From: Apodemus sylvaticus
Taxonomy: Eukaryota; Chordata; Mammalia; Rodentia; Muridae
Assembly (NCBI RefSeq): GCF_947179515.1
Contig: NC_067476.1
Coordinates: 54,829,883 to 54,893,882 of the forward strand
DNA length: 64,000 nucleotides
Reading direction: 5' to 3'
The position numbers and the translations under genes were made by a program. Under the pieces are notes generated by a model. The model saw nothing but the letters and a program-made list of their open reading frames with translations. It was not told where the DNA came from and searched no databases. Every line of letters starts with the position of its first letter. The stretch's first letter is position 1. Shown here piece after piece: positions 34,320 to 44,316 of this stretch.

Positions 34320-37300
34320 ATGATAGGAAGTAACAATCACTATTCCTTAATATCTCTTAACATCAATGGACTTAATGCCCCAATAAAAAGACACAGACTA
34401 ACTGAATGGATACGTAAACAGGACCCTACATTTTGCTGCTTACAGGAAACACACCTCAGGGTCAAAGACAAACACTACCTTAGAGTAAAAGGCTGGAAGA
34501 CAATTTTACAAGCAAATGGTCTCAGAAAACAAGCTGGAGTAGCCATTTTAATATCAGATAAAATTGACTTTCAACCCAAAGTCATCAAAAGAGACCCTGA
34601 GGGACACTTCTTGCTGGTCAAAGGAAAAATACAAAAAGAAGAACTGTCAATCCTGAACATCTATGCCCCAAATGCAAGGGCACCCTCTTTTGTAAAAGAA
34701 ACTTTATTAAAACTAAAAGCACACATTGCACCTAACACAATAATTGTGGGTGACTTCAACACTGCACTTTCCTCAATGGACCGATCAGGAAAACAGAAAC
34801 TAAACAGGGACACAATGAAACTAATTGAAGCTTTGGACCAATTAGATTTAACAGATATATATAGAACATTCTATCCTAAAACAAAAGAATATACCTTTTT
34901 CTCAGCACCTCATGGTACCTTCTCCAAAATCGACCATATAATTGGTCACAAGACAGACCTCAACAAATATAAGAGGATCGAACTAATCCCATGCCTCCTA
35001 TCTGATCACTATGGAGTAAAAGTGGTCTTCAATAGCAACAGAAACAACAGAAAGCCCACATACACGTGGAAACTGAACAATACTCTACTCAATGATACCT
35101 TGGTCAAGGAAGAAATAAAGAAAGAAATTAAAGACTTTTTAGAACACAATGAAAATGAAAACACAACATACCCAAATCTATGGGACACAATGAAAGCAGT
35201 GCTAAGAGGAAAACTCATAGCCCTGAGTGCCTCCAAAAAGAAAATGGAGAGAGCATACATTACCAGCTTAATGACACACCTGAAAGCCCTGGAACAAAAA
35301 GAAGCTATTTCGCCCAGGAGGAGTAGAAGGCAGGAAATCATCAAACTCAGGGCCGAAATCAATCAAGTAGAAACAAAGAGAACCATACAAAAAATCAACA
35401 ATACCAGGAGCTGGTTCTTTGAGAAAATCAACAAGATAGATAAACCCTTAGCCAGAATGACCAAAGGGCACAGAGAAAGTATCCAAATTAACAAACTTAG
35501 AAATGAAAAGGGAGATATAACAACGGAAACTGAGGAAATCCAAAAAATCATCAGATCCTACTACAAGAGCCTATACTCAACACAACTGGAGAATCTGGAG
35601 GAAATGGACAATTTCCTTGACAGATACCAAATACCAAAATTAAATCAGGACCAACTAGACCATCTAAACAGTCCCATAATGCCTAAAGAAATAGAAGGAG
35701 TCATAGAAAGTCTTCCAACCAAAAAAAGCACAGGACCAGATGGCTTCAGTGCAGAATTCTACCAGACCTTCAAAGAAGAGTTAACACCAATACTCTTCAA
35801 ACTATTCCACAAAATAGAAACAGAAGGAACACTACCCAATTCCTTCTACGAAGCCACAATTACGCTGATACCAAAGCCACACAAAGATCCAACAAAGAAA
35901 GAGAACTTCAGACCAATTTCCCTTATGAACATCGATGCAAAAATACTCAATAAAATTCTTGCCAACCGAATCCAAGAACACATCAAAACGATCATCCACC
36001 ATGATCAAGTAGGCTTTATCCCGGGAATGCAGGGTTGGTTCAATATACGGAAATCCATCAATACAATCCACTACATAAACAAACTCAAAGAACAAAACCA
36101 TATGGTCATTTCATTGGATGCTGAAAAAGCATTTGACAAAATTCAGCATCCCTTCATGCTTAAAGTCTTGGAGAGAACAGGAATTCAAGGCCCATACCTA
36201 AACATAGTAAAAGCAATATACAGCAAACCGGTAGCCAGCATCAAACTAAATGGAGAGAAACTTGAAGCAATCCCACTGAAATCAGGGACCAGACAAGGCT
36301 GCCCCCTTTCTCCTTATCTTTTCAATATTGTACTTGAGGTACTAGCTCGGGCAATTCGACAACATAAGGAGGTCAAAGGGATACAAATTGGAAAGGAAGA
36401 AGTCAAACTATCATTATTTGCAGATGACATGATCGTCTACCTAAGTGACCCAAAGAACTCCACTAGAGAGCTCCTACAGCTGATAAACAACTTCAGCAAA
36501 GTGGCAGGTTATAAAGTCAACTCAAGCAAATCAGTGGCCTTCCTATACTCAAAGGATAAGCAGGCTGAGAAAGAAATTAGGGAAATGACCCCCTTCACAA
36601 TAGCCACAAACAGTATAAAGTATCTTGGGGTGACTCTTACCAAACATGTGAAAGATCTGTATGACAAGAACTTCAAGACTCTGAAGAAGGAAATGGAAGA
36701 AGACCTCAAAAAATGGGAAAACCTCCCATGCTCATGGATCGGCAGAATCAATATAGTTAAAATGGCCATTTTGCCTAAAGCACTATACAGATTCAATGCA
36801 ATACCCATCAAAATCCCAACTCAATTCTTCACAGAGTTAGAAAGAGCAATTATCAAATTCATCTGGAACAACAAAAAACCCAGGATAGCTAAAACTATTC
36901 TCAGCAACAAAAGGAAATCTGGGGGAATCAGTATCCCTGACCTCAAGCAATACTACAGAGCAATAGTGTTAAAAACTGCATGGTATTGGTACAGTGACAG
37001 GCAGGAGGATCAATGGAACAGGATTGAAGATCCAGAAATGAACCCACACACATATGGCCACTTGATCCTCGACAAAGAGGCTGAAAACATCCAATGGAAA
37101 AAAGATAGCCTTTTCAACAAATGGTGCTGGTTCAACTGGAGGTCAGCATGCAGAAGAATGCGAATTGATCCATCTTTGTCTCCTTGTACTAAGCTCAAAT
37201 CCAAATGGATCAAGGACCTCCACATAAAGCCAGACACTCTGAAGCTAATAGAAAAAAAACTGGGGAAGACCATTGAGGACATCGGTACAGGGAGAAAGTT

Positions 37301-38144
37301 TCTGAACAGAACACCAATAGCGTATGCTCTAAGAGCAAGAATTGACAAATGGGACCTCATAAAATTACAAAGTTTCTGTAAGGCAAAGGACACCATCAAG
37401 AGGACAAATCGGCAACCAACAAATTGGGAAAAGATCTTCACCAATCCTACATCAGATAGAGGGCTAATATCCAATATATATAAAGAACTCAAGAAGTTAG
37501 ACTCCAGAAAACCAAACAACCCTATTAAAAAATGGGGTACAGAGTTAAACAAAGAATTCTCACCTGAAGAACTTCGGATGGCGGAGAAGCATCTTAAAAA
37601 ATGCTCAACTTCATTAGTCATTAGGGAAATGCAAATCAAAACAACCCTAAGATTTCATCTTACACCAGTCAGAATGGCTAAGATTAAAAATTCAGGAGAC
37701 AGCAGGTGTTGGAGAGGGTGTGGAGAAAGAGGAACACTCCTCCACTGCTGGTGGGGTTGCAAATTGGTACAACCACTCTGGAAATCAGTCTGGCGGTTCC
37801 TCCGAAAACTGGGCACCTTACTTCCAGAAGATCCTGCTATACCACTCCTGGGCATATACCCAGAAGACTCCCCACCATGTAATAAGGATACATGTTCTAC
37901 TATGTTCATAGCAGCCCTATTTGTAATTGCCAGATGCTGGAAAGAACCCAGGTATCCCTCAACAGAAGAGTGGATGCAAAAAATGTGGTATATCTACACA
38001 AGGGAGTACTATTCAGCCATTAGAAACAATGAATTCATGAAATTCTTAGGCAAATGGATGGAGCTAGAGAATATCATACTAAGTGAGGTAACCCAGACTC
38101 AAAAGGTGAATCATGGTATGCACTCACTAATAAGTGGATATTAA
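34320..38144 (+). CDS. L1 ORF2 protein: endonuclease and reverse transcriptase, 1274 codons
   Basis: Enzyme of target-primed reverse transcription. The APE-type endonuclease fills residues 1-240, with N14, E43 (LQETH), D145 (VGDFN) and D229/H230 (SDH) all present. The reverse transcriptase lies in the middle, with FADD at 700-703 in SLFADDMIVYL and the upstream GTRQGCPLSPYLF motif. The Cys-rich C-terminal motif is at 1130-1147 (C1130, C1134, C1143, C1147). No stop or frameshift. R1228 (codon at 38001) replaces the Met seen at the same place in the two nearby truncated copies. Length is normal for the family. It starts 59 bp after ORF1 and is probably translated by an unconventional reinitiation (family knowledge). 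Confidence 0.97.
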   Translation: MIGSNNHYSLISLNINGLNAPIKRHRLTEWIRKQDPTFCCLQETHLRVKDKHYLRVKGWKTILQANGLRKQAGVAILISDKIDFQPKVIKRDPEGHFLLVKGKIQKEELSILNIYAPNARAPSFVKETLLKLKAHIAPNTIIVGDFNTALSSMDRSGKQKLNRDTMKLIEALDQLDLTDIYRTFYPKTKEYTFFSAPHGTFSKIDHIIGHKTDLNKYKRIELIPCLLSDHYGVKVVFNSNRNNRKPTYTWKLNNTLLNDTLVKEEIKKEIKDFLEHNENENTTYPNLWDTMKAVLRGKLIALSASKKKMERAYITSLMTHLKALEQKEAISPRRSRRQEIIKLRAEINQVETKRTIQKINNTRSWFFEKINKIDKPLARMTKGHRESIQINKLRNEKGDITTETEEIQKIIRSYYKSLYSTQLENLEEMDNFLDRYQIPKLNQDQLDHLNSPIMPKEIEGVIESLPTKKSTGPDGFSAEFYQTFKEELTPILFKLFHKIETEGTLPNSFYEATITLIPKPHKDPTKKENFRPISLMNIDAKILNKILANRIQEHIKTIIHHDQVGFIPGMQGWFNIRKSINTIHYINKLKEQNHMVISLDAEKAFDKIQHPFMLKVLERTGIQGPYLNIVKAIYSKPVASIKLNGEKLEAIPLKSGTRQGCPLSPYLFNIVLEVLARAIRQHKEVKGIQIGKEEVKLSLFADDMIVYLSDPKNSTRELLQLINNFSKVAGYKVNSSKSVAFLYSKDKQAEKEIREMTPFTIATNSIKYLGVTLTKHVKDLYDKNFKTLKKEMEEDLKKWENLPCSWIGRINIVKMAILPKALYRFNAIPIKIPTQFFTELERAIIKFIWNNKKPRIAKTILSNKRKSGGISIPDLKQYYRAIVLKTAWYWYSDRQEDQWNRIEDPEMNPHTYGHLILDKEAENIQWKKDSLFNKWCWFNWRSACRRMRIDPSLSPCTKLKSKWIKDLHIKPDTLKLIEKKLGKTIEDIGTGRKFLNRTPIAYALRARIDKWDLIKLQSFCKAKDTIKRTNRQPTNWEKIFTNPTSDRGLISNIYKELKKLDSRKPNNPIKKWGTELNKEFSPEELRMAEKHLKKCSTSLVIREMQIKTTLRFHLTPVRMAKIKNSGDSRCWRGCGERGTLLHCWWGCKLVQPLWKSVWRFLRKLGTLLPEDPAIPLLGIYPEDSPPCNKDTCSTMFIAALFVIARCWKEPRYPSTEEWMQKMWYIYTREYYSAIRNNEFMKFLGKWMELENIILSEVTQTQKVNHGMHSLISGY

Positions 38145-38433
38145 CCTAGAAAACTGGAATACCCAAAACATAATCCACACATCAAATGAGGTACAAGAAG
38201 AAAGGAGGAGTGGCCCCTGGTTCTGGAAAGACTCAGTGAAACAGTATTCAGCAAAACCAGAACGGGGAAGTGGGAAGGGGTGGGTGGGAGGACAGGGGAA
38301 GAGAAGGGGGTTTGCGGGACTTTCGGGGAGTGGGGGGGCTAGAAAAGGGGAAATCATTTGAAATGTAAATAAATTATATCGAATAATAAAAAAAAAAAAA
38401 AAAAAAAAAAAAGAAAAAAAAAAGAAAAAAAAA
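38145..38433 (+). other. L1 3' UTR with G-rich tract and A-rich tail
   Basis: The 3' UTR carries a polypurine, G-run-dense tract at about 38264-38348, able on paper to form G-quadruplexes, then an AATAAA-type end near 38367-38390 and an A-rich tail with G interruptions to 38433. The same tract occurs in the copies at 31620-31705 and, reversed, at 29740-29815. Confidence 0.9.
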
Positions 38434-38435
38434 CT

Positions 38436-38446
38436 CTTGATTCACA
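38436..38446. repeat. Right target-site duplication of the L1 complex
   Basis: CTTGATTCACA, identical to 31085-31095; marks the right edge of the composite L1 insertion. Confidence 0.9.
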
Positions 38447-38945
38447 ATGGTGTCCAGGCTGCAAGATGGTAGTACGACGGTGGGGTAAAGCTTAAGGAAA
38501 TAATCAACCAATATCTGATTTGACTTAAGGCCTACTCTACAAGATGAAACCCACATCCAACACTGACTGGGTGACCAAGAATCTAAGACTAGATAGCCCA
38601 AGGACCTAGGGAGAAACCAAATACTACTGTTCTACTAAAAGCAAAGCAATAAAATGTCTTCTAATAACATTCTGCTATACTCAGTCCCTTGCTCAGACAT
38701 CATCAGAGAAGCTTCCTCTGATGCTTCTTGGGCAAATGGGAACAAATACAGAAACCTACAGCCAGCCTAGAGCCTTGAAACATTCAGCTCGAACTGGAAT
38801 CTGTCCATCAAATCCCTCCCCTTAGGGATCAGGGAACTACCACAGAAGAGGAGGAGGATACAGAGGCAGAGGGTATAGAGGACACTAAGCAAACAAGGTC
38901 TTTCAAATCAACAAGATGATATGAACTCCCAGAGAGAAGAAGCAT
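38447..38945 (+). mobile_element. Lx-type L1 3' part, right of the L1 complex
   Basis: Continues the Lx element of 30516-31084: aatatctgatttgacttaag, taacattctgctatactcag, agagaagcttcctctgatgc, caaatccctccccttaggga. Collinear with the copy at 53935-55325. Confidence 0.75.
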
Positions 38946-40839
38946 ATTTGCAGTCCTTCAAGGCACCAAATTTTTACATCCTAGCACTGTCTATGGAATG
39001 ATCCTTTTACCTGAAGAGTACTTTCTCACACCTGTTCTGATAGAAAATTATTGTGATTTGTTTCTGCCTTCTACTGTGATCCTAAGTATACCAACTATTT
39101 ATATGTGTGTAGTATACTCCTTTCAATGAAGAGCACTTAAGTAGGAACTAAAACCTTATTCCCTCAAGATATGATAAGGTTATGGGCTAAGAGTGTAAGC
39201 TTAATAAAGATCTATGAAAATGATCTATTTTCTTCCTACATTTCCATTTAAAATTTCTAACTCCCCATTACTCAACTCACATGGCATGATAAATAAAATA
39301 ATGTTCCCCAACACCTATAACAACATTCCCAAACCTTATAAAGTTGGAACTAAAATTACAAAATCAGCTCAACTTTCGTTTGCTCTCTACACTGGAAATC
39401 TCACATTAACTTTAGGAGACTGTCGTCTTTCCTCATCCACCATTGCTCTGGCACTTCAAATTAAGCATGCGTTTTGTATATTTATCTTAACATTTACTTT
39501 TTCTCATTTTAATGTCTTATTTCTAGTCTCATGTTTTTGTAAGTCAACTCTGAACAACTTACACCTTATAATTAATTGATCAATGTCCCACTTGATAATT
39601 ATTTTGAAAAATTTAAACAAAATTTGGAAATTCTAAAGAAAAAGAAATTCCCATTTACTTTTGTCAATCGACATTCTAAAAGTAATCTTTAAGACTAAGA
39701 TACTATGATTAGCACTATGAAAGATATTCTGGATTGCACACTATGGAAAGCAAAAACATGATAAACTACTATACATGATGTCATAAACATAGAACTAACG
39801 AAGTATACTACGGAGTCTAAGACAACTGGGTTAAACTCAGTGATACAATATAGACAAGATTCCTGGTACTGAGGGTGCTTGAAATGAAAACTAAACAACA
39901 TATGGAGACAAAAAATGTTTCTGCTATCTATATTAAGATATATGTGGCAGTTTTAAAATAAAGTCTCATAAATAAAAAAACAAGTAAACAAACAAACAAA
40001 GCCCTAAATCTGCCCCCCCCCAAAAACAGAGGGGAGGGTGTCTATGTGCTTTTTCTCTGGGATCTGTATCCTGTGACTGTTTGCCCAAAAGAAAGCAAGT
40101 ATGTAAACTCCAAAAACTACTTGTCCCTGGGACTCTTGGTTTGAGATCCTAGCCTTAGCTGAGGACACTTACATCTATGTGGAGAACAATCAACAGATAG
40201 CACCAATTTGCCAACCAGCCCTAACAAAATAGCCACAACTCAGGATGGAGATCAACCTGAGTCACCTCCAAGAAACCAAGGGTAAATTGAAAATCTACAT
40301 AAAAACATAAATGTTAAAAACTAAGTTTTAGGACCAGTTGTTTCATTATTGAGTTATAATGATATAAAATTAACAATGAAGAACTAAAATGTCAATTTTT
40401 TTGTTCACGAAGTTTTTTCCAGATTCTCTTCCTAAACACACACCCCTCTCTACACAGCAAACATGAACTGTCTTTCCCCTTGCTATAGAGTAAAAGTGAT
40501 TTATGGCTCTTTGAATTCTAATGCCATGGGACACAAATGAGCTCTAAAACCTACTTATTCAGGAACTTGTAATCTATCCATTAAAATCATTTTTTTCTGG
40601 AATATTAAAACTAATTTTAGATCTAGCACGGTAGGATACAATGGAAACTGTTTTGTTAACTGTTATTTAAAGGACATCTCCTGATAATTTGATTATTCTC
40701 CCTAATACATTTAGTCCTACAGTTACAATCTAGTTTAAAATCATGTGAATAACAAATTTAAAGGTAAGTAAGCCCCACTTACCTTCCCACTTACTTCCTC
40801 CAACCACAAGGCAATCTACAATTCATTAATTAGTCAAGG
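38946..40839. other. Lnpk intron, no recognised gene or repeat
   Basis: About 1.9 kb. The segment at about 40010-40290 is GC-richer than its flanks and could be a decayed repeat or retrocopy; parent not recognised. Confidence 0.4.
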
Positions 40840-40985
40840 CCAGCAACCTTCATTTGAAAGGACCAAATGGTACAAAGCATTTCAAGCTTTGCAGACTATG
40901 CAAGATCTCTGTAGCATATACTTTTTTACAATGTTTAAGATTGTCTAAAAATGTAAAACCCATTCTAAGGAGAACTGTAAAACAC
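40840..40985 (+). mobile_element. Ancient hAT-type DNA transposon fossil (MER class)
   Basis: gaaaggaccaaatggtacaa, catttcaagctttgcagact and gatctctgtagcatatac follow the order of an old non-autonomous MER element. The exact family is uncertain. Confidence 0.4.
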
Positions 40986-41147
40986 AAAAACAACAAAAAT
41001 ATAAGTTGTGGTCTCAGCTGTGAGCAGGAGCTCCAGGCCCCACCTTCCTCTCACTATCCACCTCCCTATGTCCTTCTTTTCTCTCATGACTCAATCCTGA
41101 GGCTGAAACTTACCTATAAACCACAACACTACCCCCTCAAAAAGAGG

Positions 41148-41348
41148 GGAGAGGGTTCCGGAGCTATGGTTCAACAGTTAAGACCAGAGAATCAAGTTTA
41201 ATTTCCAGAACCCTGTGGCAGGTCACAACCATCTGTTAAATCCAGTCCCAAGGGACCCAATGCCCATTACTGGCCTCCACAAATACCAAGAAATCACATG
41301 ATTCAGACATAGGAGATGAAACAATCATACACATAAAAATAAATGAAA
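41148..41348 (+). mobile_element. B3-type SINE, diverged
   Basis: ttccggagctatggttcaac, gtttaatttccagaaccctg, cacaaccatctgttaaatcc, ending in ATACACATAAAAATAAATG. Confidence 0.7.
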
Positions 41349-41624
41349 AAGCATTCCCTTATATATTCAGCTCCTCAGCCTTTTAATAGCTTACCTAATT
41401 CATTAGTCAGAACCTCGACCCTGGTTAAACCAACTGTCTATACCCATGTCTTTATCTATACATTGAAGAGTCTGAAACTTATGATAATTTTAATTTTACA
41501 TATCCTTGACAGTCCCTTGGCCTTCCTACATTTCTCAAATCTATATTCTCTATCACCTAAAGATTATTTCATACCTGTTCTTCAAGTGCCAGCTACATCT
41601 CCTCTAGGGGTATAAAATAATATA

Positions 41625-41722
41625 AAGAAGCCAGGCCTTTATTTCCAAAGGATGGGTCAGAGGATTACCCTGAGTTCAAAACCAGCCTAGGCTACAGTGT
41701 GAGACCTTACCTCAAAATAAGT
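41625..41722 (+). mobile_element. Old B1 (PB1-like) monomer
   Basis: gccaggcctttatttccaaa, gagttcaaaaccagcctagg, ctacagtgtgagaccttacc. Diverged B1 order. Confidence 0.6.
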
Positions 41723-42589
41723 ATCAGATACAATCCCTACTCCCCATCTCTATCAACTTTGTTTCTAGAGAGGAACTGTCACCAACTCTTATCTGAAGCC
41801 AACCTTTCCATTTATAAACTAGGTCACACCCCTTCTCACCTGTTCAGGGACAGTACTCAACTGCCTTCTCTCTCTACCACCATCACTCACTGCAATGTCT
41901 CCTCAGGATTTCTGTTAGCACACAAACATGCTACTGCTTATTTGACACAGTATGCTTAGTCATTTACTAATCTCTCCAGCCATACATTTCTATAGTATTT
42001 TACTCAAAGAAATTATCTCTTTCCATTGTCTGTAGCGTCTCCACTTCAACCCTTTATGGTTAGGCCTTTTGCCTGGAATCTTTTCAAAGTTACCAAGAAC
42101 CTCAAGAATGACCTTTAAAATAAGTGGTCAGTTTTCAACACTAAACTTACTTGACAGAAGCATTTATTACAAATGATCACTGCGTTGAAACATTCTCCTA
42201 ACTTAGAGTCAGGGTCGGGGTGGACTCCAAACTCTCCTGGGTTTTGTACATTAATACCACCCTGTGAGTATCTAAGCTTGTAGCCCTTAGTCTAGTCCTC
42301 TGATCTTTTTCTTTATACTTCTGTGGCAATCTCATGGGGTCTTGAGATTGTTTTCTTGGTAACATTAGATTTTTCTGTGTTGGTAAAGATCACACTTAGG
42401 ACTTAAGAAAGGCTACACAAGTACTTTATCATCAAGTGTCACCCTCACGGTTAATACCATCTAAATCTTACATCTAAATCTGGTATCTCTAACATCCAAA
42501 ATCCCTATTTGTCAGATTCAGATCAAACTGTTTTCTCTACCATCCACCATCCACCACTCACCCAATCTCTGGATAGCTCAGAGAGGGCC

Positions 42590-42715
42590 CCATGTACCCA
42601 CAATGGCCTTGAACTTGCTATGTAACCAAAAATGACCTTAAAACCCTGATCCCCATGCCTCTACCTCCCAAATGCTAGTGCTGTGCACCACCATGCCTCG
42701 GTCAACTGTTTTGTT
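42590..42715 (-). mobile_element. Old B1 SINE, reverse orientation
   Basis: ggccttgaacttgctatgta, cctctacctcccaaatgcta and gtgcaccaccatgcctcggt in reverse B1 order; inside the L2 remnant. Confidence 0.7.
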
Positions 42716-42859
42716 AAATGTTCTAGTCAGATGTCTAACTGGCATCTCAAAATAACATATCCAAAATCAAACCCTGCTCTTCACCTCCCATCAACCCTCT
42801 TGCCGGTTCCACAATCTCATTAAAACATAGATCCATCTTTCCAGTTATTCAGCTCAATA

Positions 42860-43092
42860 TTTTTTTTTAATTTTTTTACTTGATATATTTTTTATTTACA
42901 TTTCAAATGATTTCCCCTTTTCTAGACTCCCACTCCCCGAAAGTCCCATGAGCCCCCTTCCCTCCCCCTTTTTTCACACCCAACCATTCCCACTTCCCTG
43001 TTCTGGTTTTGCCCTATACTGCTTCACTGAGTCTTTCCAGAACAAGAGACCACTCCTCAGTTCTTCTTGTACCTCATTTGATGTGTGGATTA
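42860..43092 (-). mobile_element. L1 3' UTR fragment, reverse orientation
   Basis: Poly(T)-rich left end, gatatattttttatttacat, ctcccactccccgaaagtcc, ggttttgccctatactgctt and acctcatttgatgtgtggat: the reverse of the L1 3' UTR at 38150-38390. Nested in L2. Confidence 0.95.
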
Positions 43093-43907
43093 ATGTCACA
43101 CTTTCCTCTTCACTGACCCTGTATCTAATCAACCACAAAACCTTTCAAGTTCTATGTTCAAATCACACAGAAAGTACAACAGGGTTATATTAAATTTTTA
43201 GTTTTTTTAAAAAAAATCATCTCTAATGTTACTATTTAAAATCCAAACCACCTTCAATACCACCCTGGGTTACTGTAAAAGCTTTCTGATTCATTTTCCT
43301 CTTCCTCCTTTGCTCTTATCAACTTCTCAGATATTAGTATCTTATTGGCAAAAGTCAGGTCACATTAATCCTTTGCCTTAAAACAATCAAAATTTAAAAT
43401 AAAAAAAAATTGAAAACAAAAGTCTTATAACAATCCACATTCTAGGAGGCTCTCTCTGAGATGGTCCCTTGATATTTCGCTTGCTGTCTCCTACTATTTA
43501 CTCGCTCACTCAGTCTAGCCCAGACCCACTGGGCTTGCTCTTTCTAGAATATTCTAGGCATGTTCTCTTCTCTTTGTCTTTGTACTTACTGGTTCCTGTC
43601 TATGATAAGCTTCCCTCAGGTATCTACATAACTCATACCCTCACTTCTTTCCTGTCTTTAATAAACCCTCAATGAGACCTTCCCTAGCAACTCTACATAA
43701 TAAAACTACAATCTGCCATCCCATAGGCATTTGCTATTTATCAACCTTTATTTAACTCTATCAGTACAATTTATTGTCTACCTCTTTACAGCATGGGGAA
43801 CAAGAAGGCTGTCCTTTTTGTTTACTATTGTATCCCCATCAACAGACAGACATTCAGTAAACATTTGTTGAAAAAGAAATAGATATTAGTACATATGCTG
43901 GACAGCT

Positions 43908-44316
43908 TTATGTCTACTTGATGCAAACTGAAGTCACTTTAAAGGAAAACTCAGCTGAGAAAAATGCCTCCATAAGATCAAGCTGTGGGCAAACCTATGG
44001 GGCATTTTTTTCCTAATTGGTTACTGATGGAGGAGGGCACGGCCCATTGTGGGTGGTGCTACCCCTGGGCTGGTGGTCTTGAGTTCTGAAAGAAAGCAAT
44101 CTGAGCAAGCAGAAATGGGCAAACCAATAAAACAGCACACACACCTCCATGGCCTCTGCGCCAGCTTCTGCCTCCAGGCTCTGGCCCTGTTTGAGTTCCT
44201 GTTCTGACTTTGATGATATGGACGTGTAAGCCAAATAAAAATAAACACTTTGCTTCTCAACTTGCTTTGGTTATGGAGTTTTATCATAGTAATAGCAACC
44301 CCAATTAAGACAGTAC
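43908..44316 (+). mobile_element. LTR-type repeat, MaLR-like
   Basis: gtctacttgatgcaaactga, atgcctccataagatcaagc, ggcccattgtgggtggtgct, gggctggtggtcttgagttc and an end gcaaccccaattaagaca. Same repeat class as 11080-11475, here more complete. Family name uncertain. Confidence 0.6.

Larger units (their letters stand above)
31774..38435 (+). mobile_element. Full-length L1 retrotransposon with both ORFs intact
   Basis: Complete L1 of about 6.6 kb: GC-rich 5' UTR, ORF1 (32989-34260), a 59-bp spacer, ORF2 (34320-38144), G-rich 3' UTR and a long A-rich tail with G interruptions. Both ORFs are uninterrupted and the key endonuclease and reverse transcriptase residues are present, so it may be young and perhaps active (inference). 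It lies antisense to Lnpk inside the 22.1-kb intron. Its own duplication cannot be separated from the A-rich tails, which fits insertion into the poly(A) of the L1 just upstream. Confidence 0.96.
41740..43885 (+). mobile_element. Long L2 (LINE-2) remnant, nested insertions
   Basis: Ordered L2 words over about 2 kb: gttagcacacaaacatgcta (about 41915), gttaccaagaacctcaagaa (about 42091), gatgtctaactggcatctca (about 42730), ccagttattcagctcaat (about 42841), ttctttcctgtctttaataa (about 43645) and a classic 3' end around 43800-43880 (ttgtatccccatcaa, ttcagtaaacatttgttga). A B1 (42590-42715) and an L1 3' UTR (42860-43092) interrupt it. No frame is open. Confidence 0.75.

Noticed and set aside
37010..37639. 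Minus-strand 209-codon frame
   Set aside because: Antisense shadow of L1 ORF2, with no family likeness.
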